From the NCBI GenBank assembly GCA_947461105.1, contig CANHIG010000011.1, positions 1-34,808 of the forward strand: a DNA stretch of 34,808 nucleotides, read 5' to 3'. This document shows positions 25,824 through 33,960 of the stretch, in pieces. Source of the DNA: Bacteroidota bacterium. Lineage in GTDB: Bacteria > Bacteroidota > Bacteroidia > Chitinophagales > LD1. The position numbers were made by a program, and so were the translations under genes. Below the pieces are notes generated by a model. The model did no database searches and was not told where the DNA came from. It saw nothing but the letters and a program-made list of their open reading frames with translations. Every line of letters begins with the position of its first letter. Within the stretch, counting starts at the first letter, position 1.

Positions 25824-27506
25824 TCAATTCACCTTAATAAGCTTCTCGTATCCTGTTGAATTGCCATCAGTAATTTTCAGTACATAATGCCCTGATGCCA
25901 AATTGAAAATTTCTGAATCAAGAGTAATCTCCTGTTTGCCTTCATTTTGTTTACCTGAAAACACTTTGAAAGCATATTTGCCATCTTGACTATAAATGTC
26001 TATAGACATTTGAGATGGTTGTGTCAACTCATACTTGATGCTGGCTTTACTAATAAAAGGGTTTGGAGTAACTGTAACGTTTTTTACGTTTTTGAAAAAG
26101 TCATAGCCCTTTTCAATTCCGGTAATGGATTGCTTTTGAATAGTAAATTGGTCTTTAATAGTCCCATCAATACTCAAATATTTTCCGGTTAGTTTATTGT
26201 CATTGATATCCATCATAAATGAACCGCAAACGTTGTCGCCTCCATCACTAAAAAACATCACAGGATGCTGTGCTGTCAAAAGTGGCGGATTAGAATCACC
26301 ACTGCCTGCGTTGCCGGAATTTATATATACGGTGCCTTTGTTTGGATTAGGACCATCAGTATATTTTATGTAAGACTCGCCCAAGCTTTCATTGCCACTG
26401 GTTCCATTTACCAAATGAAGTGCGGGGTCGAAAGTACTCGATAAACCATAGTGTCCTTTAATCAAATAGGACCTTTCATAAACATGGCTATGACCATTTA
26501 AAACAATATCTACACCATAGCTTTCGAGTATCGGTAGCCATTTTTGTCTTACTGCTTTCATATAAATCTCCCAGGTGTTATCAGAGTTGTGAGAGCCTTT
26601 AGAGTACGGAGGTTGGTGCCAGTATGCTATTACCCACTGCTTAGTGTTGGTTTGTAAATCTTGTTTTAGCCATTTGAGCATTGGCGATGAGGTGTCCCCC
26701 GCGGTATAAACCCCCGACCAGTCGAAATTGATATTCTGAGAACCCAATTCTGAGTTTAATGAAATGAAATGTGCATTGCCATAATCAAAAGAATAATAGT
26801 TCTCAAGGGTTGATGCTACTCCACCAGCTTCTGCTTGAGTAGGCACTGTAACTATGCTGTAATATGGACCAACATGAGTATATGGATCTTGACCGCATGG
26901 AACTGGGCAAATGCTATTATAGTCGTGATTTCCCGGACATGGATAGAAGTGCATATTTTTAAAAACTTCACCAAAGGCATTTGGGCCAGTGAAAACTTTA
27001 TCTTGAAATTCCTGATCGGTACCGTCATTATATGCATTGTCACCTACCCATAACCAAACATCTGTAGGCTTCCCTGCGGAATAGTTGAGGTAAGAATTTC
27101 TGGTTTCGCGCTCGCAATCACTCGCCTTTCCAAAGTCGCCAATAGACCAAACTCTTATAGGTTGAACAGTTCCCGGTATAGGAGCAGTCATGAAATGGTG
27201 ATTACTGTCCGGTCCGCTAAGAACCGTGTTGTTAGATTCAATTTTGTAAAAATATTTTGTGTAGGGCTGAAGTCCTGATACTAAAATATCGTGGTCACGA
27301 ACAGTATCAGCTATAAATACGGACTGGCTTAAATTTGAAAGCGATGTACCATAATACACACGGGAATTAGTGGTAGTATCAGTTCTCCATTTCACATTGA
27401 TACTCGTTGCAGTTTGCTTCTGTAAATAAGGCCCCCTCAGAAGAGTTTGGCTAAAAGTAAAACTTATAAGGAATGAAAAAAACAGCGTTGTGGTAAACTT
27501 TTGCAT
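25824..27506 (-). CDS. Purple-acid-phosphatase-like metallophosphoesterase with T9SS sorting domain
   Basis: The 560-residue secreted protein has a signal peptide (MQKFTTTLFFSFLISFTFSQ) starting at ATG 27506. An upstream in-frame ATG at 27572 adds 22 residues before the signal and is rejected. Domains: a purple acid phosphatase N-terminal fibronectin-like domain (~22-110, RGPYLQKQTATSINVKWRT), then a calcineurin-like phosphoesterase with its metal motifs in order: IGDFG, VGDNAYNDG, PGNHDY, WHQPPYSKGSH and NGHSHVYERS. A type A T9SS sorting domain ends the protein (VTPNPFISKASIKYEL to LIKVN). It probably releases phosphate from organic esters at the cell surface. No pho-box-like element is recognisable upstream. 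Confidence 0.88.
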   Translation of the reverse strand: MQKFTTTLFFSFLISFTFSQTLLRGPYLQKQTATSINVKWRTDTTTNSRVYYGTSLSNLSQSVFIADTVRDHDILVSGLQPYTKYFYKIESNNTVLSGPDSNHHFMTAPIPGTVQPIRVWSIGDFGKASDCERETRNSYLNYSAGKPTDVWLWVGDNAYNDGTDQEFQDKVFTGPNAFGEVFKNMHFYPCPGNHDYNSICPVPCGQDPYTHVGPYYSIVTVPTQAEAGGVASTLENYYSFDYGNAHFISLNSELGSQNINFDWSGVYTAGDTSSPMLKWLKQDLQTNTKQWVIAYWHQPPYSKGSHNSDNTWEIYMKAVRQKWLPILESYGVDIVLNGHSHVYERSYLIKGHYGLSSTFDPALHLVNGTSGNESLGESYIKYTDGPNPNKGTVYINSGNAGSGDSNPPLLTAQHPVMFFSDGGDNVCGSFMMDINDNKLTGKYLSIDGTIKDQFTIQKQSITGIEKGYDFFKNVKNVTVTPNPFISKASIKYELTQPSQMSIDIYSQDGKYAFKVFSGKQNEGKQEITLDSEIFNLASGHYVLKITDGNSTGYEKLIKVN

Positions 27507-27659
27507 GAGGTATTTTTTTTGAAGGTACAAATTAATCAGATATCCAACAAGAAAACGAAATTCCAAAACCATATATCACAGTTTCGTAACATTCTGTTTT
27601 CCGTGCTATGTATTTATGGTCATAACCGCTTTACAAACATTCCTTTGATTTTTTCCACA

Positions 27660-27694
27660 TTGATTTCTATTCTCCTTACTTAACAATATATTTG
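27660..27694 (+). promoter_or_regulatory. Probable promoter of prs
   Basis: TATATTTG (27687-27694) is an exact TAnnTTTG box, about 30 nt before ATG 27725. The nearest TTG upstream (27660-27662) is 24 nt away, longer than usual, so the -33 part is weak. Confidence 0.5.
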
Positions 27695-27724
27695 ATAATT
27701 CACCCAACCTCAAAAATCACCACC

Positions 27725-28669
27725 ATGTTAGTAACAGATGTAAAGCTTTTTGCAGGAAGCAATTCTCTTTATTTGGCTGATCAAATAGCTAAGAACTATG
27801 GCGAAGATCTCGCTAAAATGCAGTTGCTCAGATTCAGTGATGGTGAAATGCAACCTGAAATTCAGGAATCGGTTAGAGGTTCTTATATATTTGTAATTCA
27901 AAATACAAATGCTCCTGCTGATAATCTCATGGAGCTACTCATGATAGTAGATGCTGCCAAAAGGGCATCGGCAGATTATATCACCGCGGTTATTCCATAT
28001 TTTGGCTATGCACGTCAAGATAGAAAAGACAGACCCCGAGTAGCTATTGCTGCAAAACTTGTTGCTAATTTATTGACAGCGGCAGGAGTAAACCGTGTAA
28101 TGACTATGGATTTACACGCAGGTCAAATCCAAGGATTTTTCGATATTCCTGTAGACCACTTGAACAGTTCTGCGATTTTTATTCCCTATATCGAATCTCA
28201 GAAATGGGATAATCTCTGTTTTGCTTCGCCCGATGTGGGATCGGTAAAAAGAGCCAGAATATATGCGCAGTATTTCAGTGCTGATATGGTAATTTGCGAC
28301 AAATATCGTAAGCGCGCAAACGAAGTAGCAGAAATGACGTTGATTGGCAGCGTGGAAGGTAAAAATGTGGTTGTTGTAGATGACATGGTGGACACAGGAG
28401 GCACACTATGCAGCGCGGCAGATTTGCTGTTAGAGAAAGGTGCAAAATCTGTGAGAGCCATGATTACACATCCTGTGCTTTCCGGCAAGGCTTATGAAAA
28501 TATTGAGAAATCCAATCTCACCGAGCTTATAGTTTCAAATTCACTGCCACTTGCAAAACAAAGTCCTAAAATTAAACAACTTTCAGTGGCAGAGATTTTC
28601 GCCACCAGCATCAGAAATGCTCATGAACACAAGTCTATCAACTCGTTGTTTTTGACACAATCTGTGTAA
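27725..28669 (+). CDS. prs: Ribose-phosphate pyrophosphokinase (PRPP synthetase)
   Basis: This enzyme makes PRPP from ribose 5-phosphate and ATP for nucleotide, His and Trp synthesis. It has 314 residues, the standard length for class I enzymes, counting from ATG 27725. The longer reading from TTG 27692 would begin within the -7 promoter box. Motifs: KLFAGSNSLYLADQIAKNYG, FSDGEMQPEIQESVRG, YFGYARQDRKDRPR (ATP loop), the MDLHAGQIQGFFDIPVDHL flexible segment, and the PRPP-binding VVVVDDMVDTGGTL. It is cytosolic. It is followed after 149 bp by rplY, which has its own promoter. Confidence 0.95.
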   Translation: MLVTDVKLFAGSNSLYLADQIAKNYGEDLAKMQLLRFSDGEMQPEIQESVRGSYIFVIQNTNAPADNLMELLMIVDAAKRASADYITAVIPYFGYARQDRKDRPRVAIAAKLVANLLTAAGVNRVMTMDLHAGQIQGFFDIPVDHLNSSAIFIPYIESQKWDNLCFASPDVGSVKRARIYAQYFSADMVICDKYRKRANEVAEMTLIGSVEGKNVVVVDDMVDTGGTLCSAADLLLEKGAKSVRAMITHPVLSGKAYENIEKSNLTELIVSNSLPLAKQSPKIKQLSVAEIFATSIRNAHEHKSINSLFLTQSV

Positions 28670-28750
28670 TAGAAAGTTTACCTTATCTTCCTTGAGAGGA
28701 ATATATTTCGCAGCATAGTATACATTCAGCATGTGATTATCATCCGAAAG

Positions 28751-28780
28751 TTGGTTTTACAACCTGTTTTCATATCTTTG
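28751..28780 (+). promoter_or_regulatory. Promoter of rplY (and probably pth)
   Basis: TTG (28751-28753), 19 nt, then TATCTTTG (28773-28780) matches the Bacteroidota consensus at both elements. The leader to ATG 28819 is about 32 nt and T-rich. Confidence 0.75.
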
Positions 28781-28818
28781 CCCTCCAATTTTTTTTAACC
28801 TAAAACCCGAAGTAAAAG

Positions 28819-29418
28819 ATGGAAACAGTATCACTAAACGGACAGGTGCGTAGCGAAAGAGGCAAAAAAGCTGCTGCGGCACTTAGAAGACAAGGCTTAG
28901 TACCTTGTAATCTTTATGGCGGCAAGGAAAATTTAGCTTTTTCGGTTGCTGCATCAGAACTCAGACCTTTGATTTACACTCCAGATTTCAAACTGGCTGA
29001 AGTAAATGTAGATGGCAAAAAAATAAAAGCTATCGTAAAAGAAATGCAATTTGATCCTGTAAAGGATTTCGTGAAGCATGTTGATTTTCAGGAATTGGTA
29101 GATAATGTTAAAGTGAAAGTAGATGTGCCTTTAAAGCTTGAAGGAACTCCAGCTGCAATATCAATGGGGGGTAAATTAGAGCAAACTATGCGAAAACTTA
29201 CAGTATTTGCATTGCCTAAAAACCTGCCTACTTTAATTACTATCAATGTAGTTGATATGGATTTCAATGATGTGAAACGTATCAGAGATATACAAATCGA
29301 AGGCGTAACATTAATGCATTCACCGGCAATACCGGTTGCGAGATTGGCTACTTCAAGAGCTGCTAAAGAGGCACAAGCCGCTGCAGCTGCAGAAGCTGCT
29401 AAGGGAGCAAAAAAATAA
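28819..29418 (+). CDS. rplY: Large-subunit ribosomal protein bL25, long CTC form
   Basis: The 199-residue protein has the N-terminal L25 5S-rRNA-binding domain (~1-92, METVSLNGQVRSERGKKAAA and VPCNLYGGKENLAFSV), then the C-terminal beta domain of the CTC/TL5 form (~95-180) and a low-complexity Ala/Lys tail (AAAAEAAKGAKK). It binds 5S rRNA in the large subunit; CTC forms are also called general stress proteins. It is followed by an intrinsic terminator and then pth, a neighbour pair seen in many bacteria. Confidence 0.93.
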   Translation: METVSLNGQVRSERGKKAAAALRRQGLVPCNLYGGKENLAFSVAASELRPLIYTPDFKLAEVNVDGKKIKAIVKEMQFDPVKDFVKHVDFQELVDNVKVKVDVPLKLEGTPAAISMGGKLEQTMRKLTVFALPKNLPTLITINVVDMDFNDVKRIRDIQIEGVTLMHSPAIPVARLATSRAAKEAQAAAAAEAAKGAKK

Positions 29419-29437
29419 TTTACTAAATCTCCATAAG

Positions 29438-29480
29438 AAACCACTCCTTGCTTTTGCATCGGGTGGTTTTTTTATTTTTT
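29438..29480 (+). terminator. Intrinsic terminator between rplY and pth
   Basis: The stem AAACCACTC (29438-29446) pairs with GGGTGGTTT (29461-29469) including one G-T wobble, around a 14-nt loop, followed by a long T-run. The loop is larger than in the other terminators here, so read-through into pth is plausible. Confidence 0.75.
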
Positions 29481-29505
29481 AGAAAAAAATTGCAACATTA
29501 CATCT

Positions 29506-30069
29506 ATGTCAAACTACCTGATAGCCGGACTGGGTAATATTGGTGATGAATACACCGAAACGCGCCACAATATTGGATTTAAGATTGTAGAGGAATTGGC
29601 TTCGCGGAATAAACTCGTTTTTTCGTTAGAGAAAAATGCTTTCGTATGTACCTATAAATTCAAAGGGAAAAACGTGACGCTCATAAAACCTACAACATAC
29701 ATGAATCTGAGCGGCAAAGCGGTTCGTTACTGGATGGATGAAATGAACGTAAAAAAAGAAAATTTGCTTACTGTGCTTGATGATTTAGCACTGCCGTTCG
29801 GCACCATCAGAATAAGACCTAAAGGTAATGATGGAGGGCATAATGGGCTAAAGGATATAGACTTAGTATTAAAAGACAACAACTACCCTAGACTTCGATT
29901 TGGCATTGGTAATGAGTATCATAAAGGGCAGCAGATAAATTATGTATTGGGCAAATGGAAAGCAGAGGAAAATAAAGAGCTAGGCGGCCATATCATCAAT
30001 GCGGCTAGCGCAGTGGAAAGTTTTCTATTTGAAGGTATCAGCAACGCAATGACTAAATTCAATAAATAA
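29506..30069 (+). CDS. pth: Peptidyl-tRNA hydrolase
   Basis: This enzyme releases stalled peptides from tRNA by cleaving the ester bond. It is 187 residues, the normal length. Conserved sites are visible: Asn11 in IAGLGNIGDEY, the catalytic His21 in ETRHNIGF, TTYMNLSG with the tRNA-contact Asn, the catalytic-support Asp in VLDDLALPFG, and the GNDGGHNGLKDI loop. It starts at ATG 29506, right after the rplY terminator. The FAH-family gene begins 5 bp after its stop, so the two are probably co-transcribed. Confidence 0.95.
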   Translation: MSNYLIAGLGNIGDEYTETRHNIGFKIVEELASRNKLVFSLEKNAFVCTYKFKGKNVTLIKPTTYMNLSGKAVRYWMDEMNVKKENLLTVLDDLALPFGTIRIRPKGNDGGHNGLKDIDLVLKDNNYPRLRFGIGNEYHKGQQINYVLGKWKAEENKELGGHIINAASAVESFLFEGISNAMTKFNK

Positions 30070-30074
30070 TCATC

Positions 30075-30680
30075 ATGAAAATATTTTGCATAGGCAGAAA
30101 CTATAGCGAACATGCTAAAGAACTGAATAACGAAGTGCCAGAGAATCCGGTAGTATTTATGAAACCGGCTACGGCACTACTAAAAGACAATCAGCCGTTC
30201 TTTTATCCTGAATGGACCAAGGACTTACATTACGAAACAGAACTGGTATATAGAATTTGTAAGCAAGGCAAATACATTAAAGAAAAATTTGCCCCAAAAT
30301 ATTATGATAAAGTAAGTGTGGGCATTGATTTCACCGCACGAGATCTCCAATCCTATCAAAAAACAAAAGGCCTTCCTTGGGAAATTGCCAAAGCTTTTGA
30401 TAACTCCGCAGTTATTGGCACATTTTCTGATTTTACTGAAAAGTCAGAAGGCATTAATTTCTCCCTGAAAAAAAATCAAGAGCAGGTTCAAATAGGCAAT
30501 TCCAACCAAATGATGTATCCGATAAATAAACTGATAGAATATGTTTCTCAATTTTTCACGCTTCAAGTAGGAGACCTGATTTATACCGGAACGCCTGCCG
30601 GAGTGGGGCCTGTGAAAATCGGAGACAAGCTGGAAGGTTTTCTCGAAAACGAAAGGGTCTTTGTGTGTACAATCTCTTAA
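30075..30680 (+). CDS. Fumarylacetoacetate hydrolase family protein
   Basis: The 201-residue protein matches the short FAH-domain enzymes (YcgM type). Family motifs are MKIFCIGRNYSEHAKEL, PVVFMKPATALL, the metal-binding acids in HYETELVYRI, GIDFTARDLQ, and the active-site loop LIYTGTPAGVGPV. These enzymes use a divalent metal to act on acylpyruvates or oxaloacetate-like beta-diketo acids, for example as acylpyruvase or oxaloacetate decarboxylase. The exact substrate is not predictable. The LHY..E motif keeps both metal ligands. It is coupled to pth upstream (5 bp) and to a small membrane protein downstream (9 bp). Confidence 0.9.
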   Translation: MKIFCIGRNYSEHAKELNNEVPENPVVFMKPATALLKDNQPFFYPEWTKDLHYETELVYRICKQGKYIKEKFAPKYYDKVSVGIDFTARDLQSYQKTKGLPWEIAKAFDNSAVIGTFSDFTEKSEGINFSLKKNQEQVQIGNSNQMMYPINKLIEYVSQFFTLQVGDLIYTGTPAGVGPVKIGDKLEGFLENERVFVCTIS

Positions 30681-30689
30681 AAGCGCATA

Positions 30690-30935
30690 ATGCAAAACAT
30701 TACAACAGAACTTGTAGGCTATATCGCTTCAGCATTAGTCCTGATTTCCTTTTTATTTAAAGACATATTTAAGTTACGTGTTGTAAATACTATGGGTTGT
30801 GTAGTATTTATTATCTATGGTGCTATGTTGCATACATCATGGCCAGTTATTTTAACCAATGCTTCAATCATTATTATCAACTCCTATTATATGATTCAGG
30901 CAAATCGATTAAAAACTAGAGATTTAACTGAATAA
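30690..30935 (+). CDS. Small three-helix membrane protein (YgjV/PQ-loop-like)
   Basis: The 81-residue protein has three hydrophobic helices (about 7-24, 32-48 and 52-69) and a charged tail (QANRLKTRDLTE). GYIASALVLISFLFKD, then LRVVNTMGCVVFIIYG and a conserved Asn in the third helix, resemble small YgjV-like proteins and the three-helix half-transporters of the SemiSWEET/PQ-loop superfamily. The diagnostic Pro-Gln pair is absent, with Phe-Lys at that place. Homologues in Bacteroidota are often misannotated as uroporphyrinogen decarboxylase. It begins 9 bp after the FAH-family stop. Function unknown. Confidence 0.75.
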   Translation: MQNITTELVGYIASALVLISFLFKDIFKLRVVNTMGCVVFIIYGAMLHTSWPVILTNASIIIINSYYMIQANRLKTRDLTE

Positions 30936-30994
30936 TGTTTGAGTAAGCATTTTAATTTATTCAGACAATTTTTTTCTAAATTTCCATTAGAATT

Positions 30995-31562
30995 GTGACA
31001 TTATTAATTAAAACTAAAAATACGAAAAAGTTAGCTGTAATCTTATTGATTTTGTCCTCAGGTCTTTTAAATGCCCAAGACTTAGTTCCAGATTTCAAAA
31101 ATCAACCTACTGCGCTAGTATCTGGGAAATTAGTGAAATTAGAAAAAGTTAGTGCCGAAGTAAAGCAAAAAGTAAATGGTATGGGTTACGGAGGTGTTTC
31201 TCAAAATATTCAAATTGATGGAGATGCTTCTTCAGTTCAATTATCATCTAATCCAGAATTTTTATTAAAAGTAGATGCCGATACTGATCCAGAAACTGTA
31301 TTTTATTTAGCAATTTGCTTAAAAGCAAAAAAAAGTTCGCTCAATAGAAGTAGCTAAAACCTCTGCTTTTGCTGCTTATGGTGCAACTGGTAAATCTGTC
31401 AAGAGATTTCATGTTGAATTGGTTTATGAAAAAGTAGGAGATGGACTTTATAAGGTAAAAGTAGCAGAAGCCTTGAAACCAGGTGAGGAATATGCTTTTG
31501 TTATGAAAAGCTCAGGTGCTTCTGGTCAGATGTCAAATGTATTTTGCTTTGGCGTAAAGTGA
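30995..31562 (+). pseudogene. Secreted protein gene split by a frameshift in an A8 run
   Basis: The first frame, from GTG 30995, encodes a signal peptide (LAVILLILSSGLLNAQ) and about 110 residues, then falls into non-conserved sequence and stops at 31355-31357. Just past an eight-A run (31327-31334) a different frame continues with good coding character, from VRSIEVAKTSAFAAYGAT to EALKPGEEYAFVMKSSG and the end VFCFGVK, with TGA at 31560-31562. Removing one A joins the frames into a 188-residue secreted protein. The 'PGEEYAF ... FCFGV' ending is one I have seen in exported Bacteroidota proteins; the family function is unknown to me. It may be a pseudogene, a slippage-controlled gene or a homopolymer sequencing error. 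Confidence 0.78.
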
Positions 31563-31656
31563 TTTTGAATTATACTAATAGAAGTTATTTAAACTTTTGT
31601 AAGATTTTTAAAAGGAGTGATAAAAAGTAAGATTGAAAAAAGTTTCAATAAAGGAG

Positions 31657-31683
31657 AAGCCACGCATCAGCGTGGCTTTTTTT
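31657..31683 (+). terminator. Intrinsic terminator after the frameshifted gene
   Basis: A perfect 9-bp stem, AAGCCACGC (31657-31665) with GCGTGGCTT (31670-31678), around a 4-nt loop ATCA, then a T-run of seven including the last stem bases. It isolates the frameshifted gene from the E1 dehydrogenase gene. Confidence 0.88.
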
Positions 31684-31741
31684 AGCTCTTTTAGTGGCAT
31701 GATGGTTATAAATACAATCTTATTCTTTAAAATTGTAGCAA

Positions 31742-33805
31742 ATGGAGATTGATAAAACTATATACAAAAAAGCTTTTGAACTCATCTGCACAGCAAAAGC
31801 AATGTCGGAATTGTTCGAAGCAAAAAAGGAAATCTGCGCAAAATATGTTCATGCTACTTCACGCGGCCATGAGTTGATACAAATAGCAGCGGCACTTCAG
31901 CTTGCACCGCAGGATTTTGCCTTTCCATACTACCGTGACGATGCTATGCTCTTGGGCATGGGTTTTAAGCCTTATGATTTGATATTGCAATTGCTGGCAA
32001 AAAAGTCTGATTATTTTTCTGGTGGCAGAACTTACTATTCTCACCCTAGTAGCAACAGAGACGATTTGCCAAAAATCCCTCATCAGTCTTCAGCTACAGG
32101 AATGCAAGCCATTCCGGCTACAGGAACAGCTCAGGGATTAAAATACAAGGAAACACAAGGCATAGCTGCTGCAAATGAAAAGCTACCAATTGTTTTATGC
32201 TCATTGGGTGATGCATCTATTACTGAAGGTGAGGTAGCAGAGGCTTTTCAGATGGCAGCTTTACATCAGTATCCGATTATTTATTTGATTCAGGATAATG
32301 AGTGGGATATATCTGCACACTCCTCTGAAATCAGGGCGATGGATGCTTCTGACTATGCCAAAGGATTTAAAGGTTTAGAAGTGAAAACTATTGATGGAAC
32401 TGATTTTGAAGTATGCTTCAATACGCTTAAAGAGACCGTTGATTATGTGAGAGAAAACAGAAAGCCGATTTTGATACATGCTGAAGTTCCATTGCTGAAT
32501 CATCACACCTCGGGTGTAAGAAAAGAATGGTACAGACCAAAAGAAAACCTTGAAAGTGACGCAGTTAGAGATCCTTTTCCAAAATTCAGAAAGTTACTAC
32601 TTGAGAATAACATCTTCACAGAAAGCGAGTTGATCCTGATAGAAGTACATGCGCAAAATCAGGTTAGTGAGGATTTTGAGCGAGCATTAAAAGAAGAAGA
32701 GCCAACAGCGGATGATTTATTTGACCATATTTTTGCTCCTACTCCGATAACAGAAGAAAAAGGAGAGCGAAATCCTGAAAATGGCGAGCTGACTATCATG
32801 GTAGATGCGTCATTACATGCAGTGGATGAAATTCTCAGAAAGCATCCTGAATCATTATTATATGGTCAGGATGTAGGAGGAGAGTTGGGAGGAGTTTTTC
32901 GCGAAGCAGCATTGTTGGCAAAAAAATACGGAGACACCCGCGTGTTCAACACCCCTATTATGGAGGCATACATCATCGGAAGTACTGTCGGCATGAGTGC
33001 TTCGGGCTGCAAACCTATAGTGGAAGTGCAGTTTGCTGATTATATTTTTCCGGGCATCAATCAACTGTTTACAGAGGTTTCTCGTTCATGCTATCTCAGC
33101 AATGGTAAATGGCCGGTTCAAAGTTTAATCAGAATACCAATTGGTGCTTATGGCAGTGGAGGACCTTATCATTCTTCGTCTGTGGAGAGTGTTGTTTTGC
33201 AATTGAAGGGAGTGAAAGTGGTTTATCCGTCTAACGCAGCAGATATGAAAGGTCTGATGAAAGCAGCTTTCTATGACCCAAATCCTGTGGTGATGTTTGA
33301 ACACAAAGGTTTGTACTGGAGCAAAGTGAAAGGTACTGAAGCCGCTAAAACTATTGAGCCGGATGAAAATTATGTGATTCCGCTTGGTAAAGGAAGAATT
33401 GCGCTGGAAGCTGATACTGAAAAAAGGGAGTTGGGTGAAACGGTTTGTATCATCACTTACGGGATGGGTGTTCATTGGTCGCTGAATGCTGCAAAGCAGT
33501 TTGATGGCAAAGTGGAAATTGTGGATTTACGCACCCTGAATCCGTTGGATGAAGAATTAATTTATAGCACTGTAGGAAAACATGGGAAAGTGATTGTACT
33601 CACAGAAGAAACCGTTACTCATTCCTTTGCAGAGGCAATGGCAGGGCGGATTTCGTCAAATTGTTTCACGTTTTTAGATGCACCTGTTAAGATAATTGGC
33701 GCGGCAAATACCCCTGCAATCCCGCTGAACGAAAACCTTGAAAAAGCGATGTTGCCAAATGTAACTAAGGTGGCAGAGGCGATAGGAGAGTTGCTGAGTT
33801 ATTGA
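31742..33805 (+). CDS. Fused alpha-beta E1 component of a 2-oxoacid (branched-chain type) dehydrogenase
   Basis: The 687-residue thiamin-diphosphate enzyme decarboxylates a 2-oxoacid and passes the acyl group to an E2 lipoyl subunit. The alpha half (~1-330) has YVHATSRGHELIQIA, PYYRDDAMLL and the ThDP/Mg motif starting GDASITEGE (~155), with Ala for the usual Gly in GDG, ending IQDNEWDIS. The beta half (~347-687) has YGQDVGGELGGVF, NTPIMEAYIIG with the Glu that contacts the thiamin ring, VEVQFADYIFPG and IPIGAYGSGGPYHSSS. The two halves are separate genes in most bacteria; the single-chain form is common in Bacteroidota. Substrate could be branched-chain oxoacids or pyruvate. E2 and E3 genes are not in the window. 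ATG 31742 follows AATTGTAGCAA. Confidence 0.9.
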   Translation: MEIDKTIYKKAFELICTAKAMSELFEAKKEICAKYVHATSRGHELIQIAAALQLAPQDFAFPYYRDDAMLLGMGFKPYDLILQLLAKKSDYFSGGRTYYSHPSSNRDDLPKIPHQSSATGMQAIPATGTAQGLKYKETQGIAAANEKLPIVLCSLGDASITEGEVAEAFQMAALHQYPIIYLIQDNEWDISAHSSEIRAMDASDYAKGFKGLEVKTIDGTDFEVCFNTLKETVDYVRENRKPILIHAEVPLLNHHTSGVRKEWYRPKENLESDAVRDPFPKFRKLLLENNIFTESELILIEVHAQNQVSEDFERALKEEEPTADDLFDHIFAPTPITEEKGERNPENGELTIMVDASLHAVDEILRKHPESLLYGQDVGGELGGVFREAALLAKKYGDTRVFNTPIMEAYIIGSTVGMSASGCKPIVEVQFADYIFPGINQLFTEVSRSCYLSNGKWPVQSLIRIPIGAYGSGGPYHSSSVESVVLQLKGVKVVYPSNAADMKGLMKAAFYDPNPVVMFEHKGLYWSKVKGTEAAKTIEPDENYVIPLGKGRIALEADTEKRELGETVCIITYGMGVHWSLNAAKQFDGKVEIVDLRTLNPLDEELIYSTVGKHGKVIVLTEETVTHSFAEAMAGRISSNCFTFLDAPVKIIGAANTPAIPLNENLEKAMLPNVTKVAEAIGELLSY

Positions 33806-33814
33806 TAACGAAGT

Positions 33815-33882
33815 TTGCAATCAGAGATTGAAAGACACCGCTATGCAGCATGGAAACTTCGCAAAGCACGAATGACAATATT
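33815..33882. repeat. Possible degenerate intergenic repeat
   Basis: The gap between the E1 gene and metK holds AACTTCGCAAAGCACGAATG, whose complement begins TGTCATTCGTGCTTTGCGAAG. It resembles the 'CATTCTGA...TTCGAAG' intergenic repeat suspected at 1816-1893. The resemblance is partial; there is no ORF here. Confidence 0.25.
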
Positions 33883-33911
33883 TTGCCAAAAAAGGAGCAG
33901 TAAATTATCTT

Positions 33912-33941
33912 TTTGCCATACCATAAATTATTATAGTTTTG
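33912..33941 (+). promoter_or_regulatory. Promoter of metK
   Basis: TTTG (33912-33915), 18 nt, then TAGTTTTG (33934-33941), an exact TAnnTTTG match. The leader to ATG 33961 would be about 14 nt, too short to hold a SAM riboswitch. Confidence 0.65.
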
Positions 33942-33960
33942 GAACACTTAAAAATTAACT

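Noticed and set aside
29088-29459. 123-codon minus-strand frame over rplY and its terminator
   Set aside because: It is antisense to conserved bL25; its Ala-rich composition mirrors the Ala/Lys tail of rplY and it would cross the terminator.
31327-31336. AAAAAAG-like slippery heptamer (A AAA AAG) suggesting programmed -1 frameshifting in the split secreted gene
   Set aside because: The coding frame after the run is +1 relative to the first frame, not -1. A -1 shift does not reach it. A one-base indel or transcriptional slippage explains the arrangement better.
33842-33960. SAM riboswitch upstream of metK
   Set aside because: The predicted leader is only ~14 nt and I see no paired helices or aptamer core in the gap.
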